Of a stretch of 64,000 nucleotides of DNA, positions 25,885 through 34,816 are shown one piece after another; the first letter of the stretch is position 1, and each line of letters starts with the position of its first letter. The DNA lies in contig CAVOSJ010000003.1 in assembly GCA_963698885.1 (NCBI GenBank), positions 62,001 through 126,000 on the forward strand. Direction: 5' to 3'. The notes under the pieces were generated by a model, which ran no database searches, was not told the DNA's origin, and was given only the letters and a program-made list of their open reading frames with translations. A program made the position numbers and the translations under genes. This DNA is from JBARKJ01 sp963698885. GTDB lineage: Bacteria > Nitrospirota > JACRHJ01.

Positions 25885-26568
25885 ATGGAATACGCTGCCA
25901 AAACATTGACTGAAATGCTCTCTGAGCCTAAGACTATGGATGCGTTGACGCACCTTTTAGACAGCTTGACAAAGCTTCATGAGGATGGCGCCCTCGACTC
26001 CTTTATAGAGACAGTCCAGACCATTTCCATGATGAAGGATCAGCCCATGGATGCGGTAGTGCAGCAGGATTCCAACATGTCGCAGATATCCGACGTCATA
26101 TCATTCATGACCAACTCGGTCAACGATAAGATGTTAGAGCACAATGCGGAGATGATGGGAGAACTGCTGGTCATCGCAAACGAAGCCGCCGACCCTTGCA
26201 TGGTGGACGCGATCAGGGAACTGAAAAGGCTACAGAAGTCCGGGAACTTGAAGACCCTCTCGGAGGCGTCCGACATGGTGGCTTTCATGTCCAACGCCGT
26301 GACGGATACGATGGTCCAGCGGTTGACGACACTTATCGCCGCGTTCGTCGAAGAGGTATCCACGCCGCATGTTCAGGACAGCTTGATAAGCATGACGAAA
26401 TGCCTGTCCATGACGGTCCAGGAGTTCGCGGTAACCCCGCCAAAGCCGGGCCTGAAAAGTATGATGAAGGTCATGAGAGACCCTGAGGTCCAGCAGGGGG
26501 TCATTTTCATGTCAACGCTCGCAAAAAACATGCACAGGTGCATGATAGATACGTATTCGGGCGAATAG
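25885..26568 (+). CDS. DUF1641 family protein
   Basis: 227 residues, mostly helical, containing repeated helices around ISDVISFMTNSVNDKML and DMVAFMSNAVTDTMVQRLTT. These duplicated segments are characteristic of DUF1641, which is often encoded next to SQR-like flavoproteins and formate dehydrogenases. Its role is not known; a structural partner of the flavoenzyme is likely. It starts directly after the oxidoreductase stop and is followed by a strong terminator, closing the operon. Confidence 0.85.
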   Translation: MEYAAKTLTEMLSEPKTMDALTHLLDSLTKLHEDGALDSFIETVQTISMMKDQPMDAVVQQDSNMSQISDVISFMTNSVNDKMLEHNAEMMGELLVIANEAADPCMVDAIRELKRLQKSGNLKTLSEASDMVAFMSNAVTDTMVQRLTTLIAAFVEEVSTPHVQDSLISMTKCLSMTVQEFAVTPPKPGLKSMMKVMRDPEVQQGVIFMSTLAKNMHRCMIDTYSGE

Positions 26569-26592
26569 AACATCAATTCGGGGCCGTTCAAA

Positions 26593-26625
26593 GGGGTTAC
26601 GCTTGTAAGCGTAGCCCCTTTTTTT
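26593..26625 (+). terminator. Rho-independent terminator of the tusA-SQR-DUF1641 operon
   Basis: 26593-26604 pairs with 26607-26618 over 12 bp with a single G-U pair, followed by seven T. The arm has the same GGGGTTACG sequence as the terminators at 3414 and 41540. Confidence 0.9.
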
Positions 26626-26657
26626 GCCGTAAAACCGTCATTTATCCTGAAAATGTG

Positions 26658-26701
26658 TTGACAGACAGCAAATGGGCGTGATAAAAGAATGAACGTTCAT
26701 T
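26658..26701 (+). promoter_or_regulatory. tetR promoter with operator palindrome
   Basis: TTGACA at 26658-26663 is followed 16-17 nt later by GATAAAA (26680-26686). The 14-bp palindrome AATGAACGTTCATT (26688-26701) covers the transcription start. The same AATGAA-N2-TTCATT occurs before the efflux operon at 27333, so both are probably operators for the TetR protein. Confidence 0.7.
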
Positions 26702-26715
26702 TACTGAGGAGACCG

Positions 26716-27315
26716 ATGGAGAAAACAGACAAACGATGCGCCATTGTATGCGCGACACTCGACCTGGTGGCGGAGCAGGGGTTCCACGGAGCGCCCATGG
26801 CCCTCGTGGCGGAGCGTGCCGGGGTCGCGGCAGGGACCATCTACCGCTATTTCGAGAGCAAGGACGTCCTGATAAACGAGGTGTACCACTACCTGGAGGA
26901 ACGGTTTTTCAAAGCGGTGATGGAAGACTACTCTGAAGACGACCCGGTCCGCGACCGTTTCCTCCACATAGGAGCCGTGCTGGTCCGCTACTGCATAGGA
27001 GCGCCGCTGGAGTTCAGGTTCCTGGAACAGTTCCACAACTCCCCTTACGGTGCGGTACACCGCCGTGAAAAACTCTTCGGCAAAGGCAACAGGGACGTCA
27101 TCACGGAGCTTTTCGACGAAGCGCTCAGCGCGGGGATAGTGAAGGACCTGCCACTCCCGGTGCTCTTCGGGCTCGCCTTCGGGCCGTTGCTCGATATCTG
27201 CCGTGACCACATACTTCATTTCATTGAACTGGACGAAGAACTTATTTCGCGTTGCGTCGAGGCTTGCTGGGATGCACTGAGGCGCTATCCCTGCGAAGGG
27301 CTTCCGCAGGCGTAA
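26716..27315 (+). CDS. TetR-family repressor of the RND operon
   Basis: 199 residues. The N-terminal helix-turn-helix has APMALVAERAGVAAGTIYRYFESKDVLINEVY, the TetR/AcrR signature; the rest is a variable ligand-binding domain. Start ATG 26716 is chosen because GAGGAG precedes it at 4-5 nt and because the longer alternative at 26689 lies within the operator palindrome. It is upstream of and in the same direction as an RND pump operon. Both promoters carry the same palindrome, so it should repress itself and the pump until a toxic ligand binds. Confidence 0.88.
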   Translation: MEKTDKRCAIVCATLDLVAEQGFHGAPMALVAERAGVAAGTIYRYFESKDVLINEVYHYLEERFFKAVMEDYSEDDPVRDRFLHIGAVLVRYCIGAPLEFRFLEQFHNSPYGAVHRREKLFGKGNRDVITELFDEALSAGIVKDLPLPVLFGLAFGPLLDICRDHILHFIELDEELISRCVEACWDALRRYPCEGLPQA

Positions 27316-27318
27316 TTT

Positions 27319-27349
27319 TTGACTTGATGACGAATGAATATTCATTATT
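27319..27349 (+). promoter_or_regulatory. RND operon promoter with TetR operator
   Basis: TTGACT (27319-27324) as -35 and an AT-rich -10 near 27342-27349. The palindrome AATGAATATTCATT (27333-27346) lies between or across the two boxes and matches the palindrome in front of tetR. Confidence 0.65.
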
Positions 27350-27386
27350 TGGATAACGAGCGCTTATTTCAAGGGGTGAGGTAGTT

Positions 27387-28586
27387 ATGAAATTCAGGTA
27401 CGGATTTAGTTTGTCCATGGTCGCCGTCGTTACGGCTGGCGTAATGTTAATCAGCGGTTGCGGGAAAAAAGCGGCGGCCCTTTCCGGGGTGCAGATGCCT
27501 CCTCCTGAGGTCGGCGTCGTTACCGTGACACCTCAGCGGGTGGCGCTGACGACGGAGCTTCCGGGACGGACCTCCGCGTTTCTTGTAGCCGAAGTGAGGC
27601 CGCAGGTCGGGGGGATAATTTTGAAGCGCCTCTTCACGGAGGGTTCCGACGTGAAGGCAGGGGAGGTCCTCTACCAGATCGACCCGTCCACGTACCAGGC
27701 CGCGTATGCCAGCGCCAAGGCCGCCCTCAGCATGGCGGAAGCGAACGTCGTCCCGGTCCGGCTGAAGGCCGAACGTTACGGACAACTGGTGGCGATAAAC
27801 GCGGTGAGCAAGCAGGACTTCGACGAGGTCTCGGCCCAGCTTAAGCAGGCGGAGGCGCAGATCGAGTCAGCGAAAGCCGCGCTCCAGATGGCGCGGATAA
27901 ACATGGCGTATACGCAGATAACGGCGCCGATCTCCGGCCGTATCGGGCTGTCGTCCGTGACGACCGGGGCCCTCGTTACCGCGAGCCAGACTGCGCCTCT
28001 TGCGACTATACAGAGCCTGGACAAGGTTTATGTGGACGTTACCCAGTCGGCGGCGGACCTGCTTCTTTTGAAGCAGAACATTGCCCGTGGACGGATGAAG
28101 AAGGACGGCGACCAGGCGAAAGTGAAGCTCGTCCTGGAGGACGGGACGCCTTATCCGCTCACCGGGACGCTTAAATTTTCCGACGTAACCGTGGACCAGA
28201 GCACCGGGTCGGTGACGGTGCGTACCGTTTTTCCCAATCCGAAAGAGGTGCTGCTGCCGGGGATGTATGTCCGGGCGATACTGGAGGAAGGTGTTGCCGA
28301 GGATGCTATCCTGGTGCCCCAGCAAGGGGTGACCCGCGACCAGTCGGGAGATGCGACGGCCCTCGTGGTAGGCGAATCCGGCAAGGTGGAGCTTCGGGTC
28401 CTGAAGGTGGGCCGCACTATCGGGGACAAATGGCTGGTGGAAAATGGCCTGAAGCCGGGTGACCGCGTAATCGTTGAAGGGGTACAGAAGGCGAAGCCCG
28501 GCACAGTGGTGAAAGCCGTCCCTGCCGGCGCGGATACCGCCGCGGCGGCGAGTGCGGGCGCTTCACCATCGATAGCGAAGAATTAA
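27387..28586 (+). CDS. RND efflux periplasmic adaptor (AcrA/MexA family lipoprotein)
   Basis: 399 residues. Lipoprotein signal with lipobox LISGC (C about 25), then barrel-sandwich and alpha-hairpin sequence: VRPQVGGIILKRLFTEGSDVKAGEVLYQIDP, a coiled hairpin with AASKQDFDEVSAQLKQAEAQ-like spacing, ITAPISGRIGLSSVTTGALV, and the membrane-proximal end GLKPGDRVIVEGVQK. It bridges the inner membrane pump and the outer membrane channel encoded next. GGGGTGAGG precedes ATG 27387. Ends 10 nt before the pump gene. Confidence 0.93.
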   Translation: MKFRYGFSLSMVAVVTAGVMLISGCGKKAAALSGVQMPPPEVGVVTVTPQRVALTTELPGRTSAFLVAEVRPQVGGIILKRLFTEGSDVKAGEVLYQIDPSTYQAAYASAKAALSMAEANVVPVRLKAERYGQLVAINAVSKQDFDEVSAQLKQAEAQIESAKAALQMARINMAYTQITAPISGRIGLSSVTTGALVTASQTAPLATIQSLDKVYVDVTQSAADLLLLKQNIARGRMKKDGDQAKVKLVLEDGTPYPLTGTLKFSDVTVDQSTGSVTVRTVFPNPKEVLLPGMYVRAILEEGVAEDAILVPQQGVTRDQSGDATALVVGESGKVELRVLKVGRTIGDKWLVENGLKPGDRVIVEGVQKAKPGTVVKAVPAGADTAAAASAGASPSIAKN

Positions 28587-28596
28587 GGAGAGCCAC

Positions 28597-31500
28597 ATGT
28601 CAAGATTTTTCATAGACCGCCCCATCTTCGCGTGGGTGATAGCGATCCTGGTAATGCTGGCGGGTGTTCTTGCAATAGAGACCCTGCCGGTCTCCCAGTA
28701 TCCGCCGGTAGCGCCGCCGCAGATAGCCATCAACGCCGTTTACCCCGGGGCGTCGGCCAAGACAGTCGAGGACTCCGTGACACAGGTTATCGAGCAGAAG
28801 ATGAACGGCATCGACAACCTGCGCTACATGAGCTCCACCAGCGACAACACCGGGGCCGCGACCGTCACCCTCACCTTCAACGCCGGGGCCGACCCGAACA
28901 TCGCCCAGGTGCAGGTCCAGAACAAACTTCAGCTCGCCATGCCGCTTCTGCCTCAGCAAGTTCAGCTGCAGGGAATCCAGGTTACGAAGGCGACCAAAAA
29001 CTTCCTGCTGGTGATGGGCTTCATCTCGGAGGACGGGCGGCTGAACAGATACGACCTCGCCGATTACGTCGCCTCCCACATCCAGGACCCCTTGAGCCGG
29101 GTCGAGGGCGTCGGCGACATGAACCTGTTCGGGTCACAGTACGCCATGCGCATCTGGCTCGACCCCAACAGGCTGAACAACTACCACCTCACCCCGGCGG
29201 ACGTCCGTGCCGCGATACAGGCGCAGAACGCCCAGATTTCCGCGGGCCAACTGGGAGGTGCGCCCGCCGCCGCCGGCCAGCAGCTAAATGCGACCATTAC
29301 GGCGCAGACCCTGCTTAAGACCCCTCAGGACTTTGAAAAAATCGTGCTCAGGACAAACCCCGACGGCTCGACCATCAGGCTTAAAGATGTGGCGCGGGCG
29401 GAGTTGGGAAGCGAAAACTACGAGACGATCGCCCGCTACGACGGCAAACCTGCCGCAGGGCTCGCGATCAAGCTTGCGACGGGGGCTAACGCCATCAAAA
29501 CGTCCGAGGCAGTGAAGGCGAAGGTCGCCGAGCTTTCCAAGTACTTCCCGCCGGGGGCTAAGGCTGTCTTCCCGTACGATACGACTCCCGTGGTAAAAAT
29601 ATCCATCAAGGAGGTCGTGAAGACGCTGGTCGAGGCGGTATTCCTGGTATTCCTGGTCATGTTCCTCTTCCTCCAGAACATCCGTGCGACCCTCATCCCG
29701 ACCATAGCCGTGCCGGTCGTCCTCCTGGGGACCTTCGCGGTCCTGGCCGCCTGCGGCTTCTCGATTAACACCCTGACGATGTTCGCCATGGTGCTTGCAA
29801 TCGGGCTACTGGTGGACGACGCAATCGTCGTCGTCGAGAACGTGGAAAGGATAATGTCGGAGGAGGGGCTGTCCCCGAAGGAAGCGACGCGCAAATCCAT
29901 GGGGCAGATCACCGGCGCGCTCGTCGGCATCGCGCTTGTCCTCTCGGCGGTCTTTGTCCCGATGGCGTTCTTCGGCGGCTCCACCGGGGTCATCTACCGC
30001 CAGTTCTCCGTGACGATCGTCTCCGCGATGATCCTCTCCGTGCTTGTAGCGATGATACTCACGCCCGCCCTTTGCGCGACCATCCTGAAGCCCGTAAAGA
30101 AAGGACACGTCGCGGCGGAGGGCGGCTGGTTTTCGGGCTTTTTCCGCGGGTTCAACCGCATTTTCAACTGGTTCAGCCAGGGCTATCAGACCAGGGTCGG
30201 AAAGATGTTCGGGAAGACCGCGCGTTACCTGGCCGTCTACCTTGTGCTGGTTGCGATCATGGCTTTTGTATTCCTCAGGATGCCGACGGCCTTTCTTCCG
30301 GACGAGGACCAGGGCTTTCTCTACAGCATGGTGCAGCTTCCGGTCGGCGCCACGCAGCAGCGCACCCTGAAGGTGTTAGAGCAGCTCGAACACCACTACC
30401 TCGTGGAGCAGAAGGATGCGGTAGACTGCCTCTTTACGGTCACGGGCTTCAGCTTCGCCGGCAGCGGGCAGAACATGGGGCTCGCCTTCGTCAAGCTCAA
30501 GGACTGGGACCTGCGGAAGGGCCCCGGACTTGAGTGCAAAGGCAGTGGTCGGTAAGGCGATGGCCGCTTTCTCGAAGTTTCGGGACGCCATGGCCTTTGC
30601 CTTCATGCCTCCCGCGGTCCGTGAGCTGGGTAACGCCACGGGCTTCGACTTCGAGCTCCAGGACAGGGGCGGGGTCGGGCACGATAAACTGCTGGAGGCC
30701 CGCAGCCAATTACTTGCCATGGCCGCCAAGAACCCGGCCCTTACGGCGGTCCGTCCAAACGGCCAGGATGACACGCCGCAGTTCAAACTCGACATAGACA
30801 ACGAGAAGCTCGGCGCGCTCGGGCTGTCGCTGGCGGACGTCAACGACGCCATCTCTTCCACCTGGGGGAGCTCCTTCGTCAACAACTTCATCGACCAGGG
30901 CAGGATCAAAGAAGGTGTACCTCCAGGCGGATGCCAAATTCCGCATGAAGCCCGAAGACCTGGACTACTGGTTCGTCAGAAACAAGACCGGGGGGATGGT
31001 GCCGTTCTCGGCCTTTGCCTCGGCGCACTGGACTTACGGGAGCCCGCGTCTTGAGCGATACAACGGCATTCCGTCGGTTGAAATCATGGGCATGCCCGCG
31101 CCCGGAAAAAGCTCCGGCGAGGCGATGCGGGTGATGGAAGATATGGCGGCGAAGCTTCCACAGGGTGTCGGCTACGAGTGGACCGGTCTCTCATACGAGG
31201 AGAAACAGGCGGGCAAGCAGGCCCCGGCGCTTTATGCCATCTCGCTGCTTGTGGTGTTCCTTGCCGTGGCGGCGCTGTATGAGAGCTGGTCGATCCCCTT
31301 TGTCAACCTGCTGATGCTGCCGCTCGGCCTCGTAGGGGCGGTGACGGCGGTTACGCTACGGGGACTCCCTAACGACATCTACCTCCAGATCGGGCTTCTG
31401 ACAACCGTCGGGCTTTCGACCAAAAACGCCATCCTGATAATCCAGTTCATCAAGGAACAACTGCGCCAGGGCCATGAACTGGTGGAGGCCACCCTGGCGG

Positions 31501-31769
31501 CGGTCAGGATACGGCTTCGCCCCGTCCTCATGACCTCCCTGGCCTTCTTCTTCGGCACGCTGCCGCTTGCCCTTTCACACGGGGCGGGGGCATCGGCGCA
31601 GAACGCGATCGGCACCGCAGTAACCGGCGGGTTGCTTTCGGCTACCTTCATCGACATGATGTTCATCCCGTTCTTCTTTGTCCTTGTTTTCAGGCTTTTC
31701 GTGAAGAAGCACCGCCGGGAACCCGCCCTTCAACCCGATTTGTCCGCCACTGTCCCGGAGGTGGACTGA
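28597..31769 (+). CDS. RND efflux pump, AcrB/HAE1 family (two frameshifts)
   Basis: About 1057 residues after repair, the normal length of AcrB-type pumps. Seen: the start MSRFFIDRPIFAWVIAILVM, the proton-relay helix with GLLVDDAIVVVENVER (paired aspartates), the drug-pocket repeat, and the second-half motif GLSTKNAILIIQFIKEQ with the relay lysine. The reading frame shifts near 30528 (KGPDLSAKAV resumes) and near 30912 (KVYLQADAKFR resumes). It uses proton-motive force to extrude hydrophobic drugs or solvents. It is overexpressed only if the TetR repressor is relieved (inferred). Confidence 0.92.
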
Positions 31770-31770
31770 C

Positions 31771-33219
31771 ATGAGAAGTTTTAAGCAGAGAAACTTTAAG
31801 TACCTGACTGCCCCGAGTCTTGCCCTGGCGGCATTCTTATTGCTGAACGGATGCGCGACCATGGCACCCGAATACAGCCGCCCCGCGTCTCCCGTGCCCG
31901 ACGCCTGGCCAGGCGGCCCGTCCTACAAGCAGACGGCGGCAGGCAACGAGCCCCAAAAAGCGGCGGCGGACATCGCATGGAAAGAATTTTTCCTTGACCC
32001 GCATCTGCGCGAGCTGATCGGCCTGGCCTTGAACAACAACCGTGACCTGCGCGTTGCCGTCCTTAATATCGAACGGTCCCAGGCCCAATATCAGATACAG
32101 AGGTCGGACCTGTTCCCAAAAATCGACGCCGTGGCTGACGGTGATTTTGAACGGGTGCCCAAGGCCTTTTCAGGGACCGGAAAGTCGGAAACGGTCCAGC
32201 AATTAAACGTGGGCCTTGGCCTCAGCTCTTACGAGCTTGACCTTTTCGGCAGGATACGGAGCCTGAAGGACCAGGCGCTGAACCAGTACTTCGCCACGGA
32301 AGAGGCCCGGCGCAGTGTCCAGATAAGTCTGGTATCCCAGGTCGCCTCCTCCTACCTGGGTCTCGCCGCGGACCAGGAGCGGCTCAGACTTGCCAGGGAG
32401 ACACTGGCGAACCAGAAGGATTACTACCGCCTCGTCAAAAGCCGCTTCGATGCCGGAGTCGCGTCCGCCCTGGACCTCCATCAGGCCGAGACCAGCGTCG
32501 ATTCGGCCGAGGTCGATATCGCCCGTTACACTACCGTGGTGGCCCAGGACGAGAACGCCCTGGATTTTGCGGTCGGCGCGCCGGTACCGGCCGGACTTCT
32601 CCCGCAGGCCCTCTCAGAGACGCTCACCGCTCTGAAGGACATTACGCCCGGCCTGCCGTCCGGCGTTCTGCTCAGTCGGCCCGACATTCTTCAGGCCGAG
32701 GACCTGCTAAAAGGGAACAACGCGAACATCGGCGCGGCGAGGGCGGCCTTTTTCCCTCGGATTACGCTGGTCTCATCCGTCGGCCTCGGCAGCGATGATC
32801 TTGCCGGGCTCTTCAAGCCGGGTTCGTTCGCCTGGAAATTTGCCCCGCAGATATCCTTTCCGATCTTCAACGCCGGGAGCAACCGCGCCAACCTCAAAGT
32901 TGCACAGGTGGACAAAGATATAGCGGTGGCCGATTACGAGAAGGCGATCCAGAACGCCTTCCGGGAGGTGGCCGACGCCCTCGCGGAGCGGGGGACGATC
33001 GACGAGCAGGTCGCGGCCCAGCAGTCGCTCACCGACGCCACGCTACAGAGCTACCGCCTCTCACAGGCCCGCTACGAAAAGGGGGTTGACAGCTATCTGA
33101 ACGTCCTCGATTCCCAGCGGTCGCTTTACGCCGCCCAGCAGAACCTCATCGGCGCGCACTTGGCCAGGCTTACGAACCTTGTGACCCTGTACAAGGCATT
33201 GGGCGGAGGGGGAGTGTAA
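31771..33219 (+). CDS. Outer membrane efflux lipoprotein (NodT/OprM family)
   Basis: 482 residues with lipobox LLNGCATMAPEYSRP and the two-repeat TolC architecture: ELDLFGRIRSLKDQALNQ, YLGLAADQERLRLARE, SRPDILQAEDLL and FPIFNAGSNRANLKVAQ. The C-terminal repeat has YEKGVDSYLNVLDSQRSLY, the usual OprM end. It forms the outer membrane exit of the tripartite pump. Starts 1 nt after the pump's stop; last gene in the operon. Confidence 0.93.
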   Translation: MRSFKQRNFKYLTAPSLALAAFLLLNGCATMAPEYSRPASPVPDAWPGGPSYKQTAAGNEPQKAAADIAWKEFFLDPHLRELIGLALNNNRDLRVAVLNIERSQAQYQIQRSDLFPKIDAVADGDFERVPKAFSGTGKSETVQQLNVGLGLSSYELDLFGRIRSLKDQALNQYFATEEARRSVQISLVSQVASSYLGLAADQERLRLARETLANQKDYYRLVKSRFDAGVASALDLHQAETSVDSAEVDIARYTTVVAQDENALDFAVGAPVPAGLLPQALSETLTALKDITPGLPSGVLLSRPDILQAEDLLKGNNANIGAARAAFFPRITLVSSVGLGSDDLAGLFKPGSFAWKFAPQISFPIFNAGSNRANLKVAQVDKDIAVADYEKAIQNAFREVADALAERGTIDEQVAAQQSLTDATLQSYRLSQARYEKGVDSYLNVLDSQRSLYAAQQNLIGAHLARLTNLVTLYKALGGGGV

Positions 33220-33265
33220 GGGCACGGGGCTTCTTTGCTTGTCAAACTGTGCTATAATTAGCACC

Positions 33266-33490
33266 ATGAGAAAGATAATTTTAACCCAGTTCATCATCCT
33301 GCTCATAGGCACCTTGTTCGCCTGGACGAATTTCACGGTTGAACTTATTGCATGGCTTAAAAAAGCGCCCTGTCCTGTTGGCTGCTCGGTATCGACATCG
33401 AATCCCTTTTTGGCTCCCTGCTTTTATGGCGCCTTATTCTTTACGGCGGCCTTTGTTTTAAGCGCTATGTTATTGAAGAGGATCAAATAG
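33266..33490 (+). CDS. Small two-helix membrane protein, possibly leaderless
   Basis: 74 residues with two hydrophobic helices (IILTQFIILLIGTLFAW and FYGALFFTAAFVLSAMLL) joined by a Cys-containing loop (KKAPCPVGCSV...APCF). TATAAT at 33253-33258 ends only 7 nt before ATG 33266, and no Shine-Dalgarno is present, so the message would be nearly leaderless. The sequence upstream of ATG also reads in frame from TTG 33239 but would cross the -10 box. Function unknown; the CPVGC loop could bind a metal or form a disulfide. Confidence 0.6.
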   Translation: MRKIILTQFIILLIGTLFAWTNFTVELIAWLKKAPCPVGCSVSTSNPFLAPCFYGALFFTAAFVLSAMLLKRIK

Positions 33491-33526
33491 ACCAAAAAAA
33501 ACCGCCAAAAGCCGCCGCCCGCAAGT

Positions 33527-33565
33527 TTGACACTTCAAGCGCAGGTACCTATAATCATAAGTACC
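33527..33565 (+). promoter_or_regulatory. Consensus promoter with flanking operator repeat
   Basis: TTGACA (33527-33532), 17 nt, TATAAT (33550-33555): a perfect consensus sigma-70 promoter. GGTAC (33544-33548) and GTACC (33561-33565) form an inverted repeat that straddles the -10 box, as expected for a repressor site. Confidence 0.75.
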
Positions 33566-33602
33566 AATAAGATGTTAACCAACATTAAAAAGGAGAACGC
33601 GT

Positions 33603-33713
33603 ATGTGCCAGACATGCGGATGCCAGCCATGCAAGACCTGCGGAAAAGAAATCAAAAACGGCGTATGTTCGGGCTGCAATCAACCCTCTGCCAAATGCAC
33701 CTGCAAGAAATAG
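33603..33713 (+). CDS. 36-residue cysteine-rich mini-protein (metallothionein-like)
   Basis: ATG 33603 is preceded by AAGGAG and reads 36 residues with nine cysteines (positions 2, 5, 7, 10, 13, 22, 25, 32 and 34), in the motifs CQTCGCQPCKTCG, CSGC and CTC. It is rich in CxC and CxxC pairs and has no hydrophobic segment. It is short enough to be skipped by usual ORF cut-offs. A perfect promoter lies upstream and a terminator (33746-33773) downstream, so it is a compact independent gene. Metal binding (Zn, Cu, Cd or similar) or FeS binding is a reasonable inference. I do not assign a family. Confidence 0.75.
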   Translation: MCQTCGCQPCKTCGKEIKNGVCSGCNQPSAKCTCKK

Positions 33714-33745
33714 GACCGGAAAAAAAATCTTACGGGAACGATAAC

Positions 33746-33773
33746 AAAAAGGCGTCCTGGGGGCGCCTTTTGC
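33746..33773 (+). terminator. Terminator of the Cys-rich mini-gene
   Basis: AAAAGGCG (33747-33754) pairs with CGCCTTTT (33764-33771). The T-tract is part of the arm, a self-complementary A/T-flanked form that could work in both directions. Confidence 0.7.
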
Positions 33774-33805
33774 ACTTATTTGCATAGACTTATGCCCGCA
33801 CATCT

Positions 33806-33834
33806 TTGACCAAACAAGGGCTTACCGATATAAT
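33806..33834 (+). promoter_or_regulatory. Promoter of the exported Trp/Tyr-rich protein
   Basis: TTGACC (33806-33811), 17 nt, TATAAT (33829-33834). It lies about 100 nt upstream of ATG 33934. Confidence 0.65.
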
Positions 33835-33933
33835 TAAAGGTAGGATGCTGTTTGATTAATGCTCTGTCCTGATACGCGGGCAGAGGCTGACTGCCGGGAA
33901 TTTCGGGATGTTGAGCCGCGTGGAGGCGACAAA

Positions 33934-34704
33934 ATGAAAAAGTTACTTCTGGGAACAATCCTTCTGGGTCTGGCGCTTGCCGTTCCTGTTCCAACAATGG
34001 CAAGGGTAGATGTAAATATTGGAATTCCGCTTCCGCCGCTGCCGCCGCCCATCATATTTCCGGCACCGCCGGCTGTGATACCGTTGCCTGATACGGACGA
34101 CGTGTACGTCGCCCCTGACGTAGACGCGGACATCTATTTCTGGGACGGCTTCTGGTGGCATCTATGGGACGGTCGCTGGTATCGCTCGCCTTATTATGAC
34201 CGGGGCTGGGGTTATTATAGCGGTGTTCCAACTTTTTATTTCGACGTGGACCCGGGCTGGAGAGGGTTTTACAGAAACCATGACTGGCACGGACACCCGT
34301 GGAACTACAATCGGATCCCTTACCGGTCATTCCAGCAAAACTGGAGGGGCTGGCATAATAATGGACATTGGAGGCAAGGAAGCTGGGGCGTCCGGGGCTA
34401 TCGGCCAGGACCTCAAGGGCAGAGACAGGAACTAAGACGTCAAAGGCAGCAGCAATTTGAGCGGAGGCCCGAGGTCCAGCGAAACATGCAGCAGAGACGC
34501 GGGCAAGGAATGGGACCTGGGAGACAGGCAGCAGAAGTCCAACCACGGGGTCAGGAACGCGGAGGTGGCCCGCAACACCCGCAGGGAAGACCTGCACAAG
34601 GAAGACCTGAAGGAGGGCCAGGGCGCGGCCAGGGCGGTGGCGGCCATGGACCGGAACGGGGCCATGGTCAGGATGGCGGCCACGGGGAGCGCGAAAACCG
34701 CTAA
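33934..34704 (+). CDS. Exported aromatic-rich protein with Gly/Gln/Arg low-complexity tail
   Basis: 256 residues. A signal peptide (KKLLLGTILLGLALAVPVPTMA) is followed by a Pro/Ile segment, then a Trp/Tyr/Asp/Arg-rich domain (WDGFWWHLWDGRWYRSPYY, FYRNHDWHGHPWNYNRI) as in YXWGXW/WxxGxW-type repeat proteins of the envelope, and finally about 90 residues of Gln, Arg, Gly, Pro and His repeats. Start ATG 33934 has GGAGG upstream; the upstream in-frame extension is not supported. Function unknown; likely periplasmic or surface. Close relatives are often annotated only as hypothetical. Confidence 0.7.
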   Translation: MKKLLLGTILLGLALAVPVPTMARVDVNIGIPLPPLPPPIIFPAPPAVIPLPDTDDVYVAPDVDADIYFWDGFWWHLWDGRWYRSPYYDRGWGYYSGVPTFYFDVDPGWRGFYRNHDWHGHPWNYNRIPYRSFQQNWRGWHNNGHWRQGSWGVRGYRPGPQGQRQELRRQRQQQFERRPEVQRNMQQRRGQGMGPGRQAAEVQPRGQERGGGPQHPQGRPAQGRPEGGPGRGQGGGGHGPERGHGQDGGHGERENR

Positions 34705-34735
34705 TCTATTTCAATTAAGGGCATAGCCCATTAAT

Positions 34736-34775
34736 AAAAAAGGCCGCTTCCGGCATGGAAGGCGGCCTTTTTTTT
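34736..34775. terminator. Bidirectional terminator between convergent genes
   Basis: AAGGCCGCTTCC (34740-34751) pairs with the GGAA-GCGGCCTT arm (34757-34769), flanked by A and T runs. It serves the exported protein on the plus strand and the sensor kinase on the minus strand. Confidence 0.85.
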
Positions 34776-34816
34776 GCCTGGGCGAGGGTTATGTCATGTT
34801 TTGCATTGTGAGTTTA

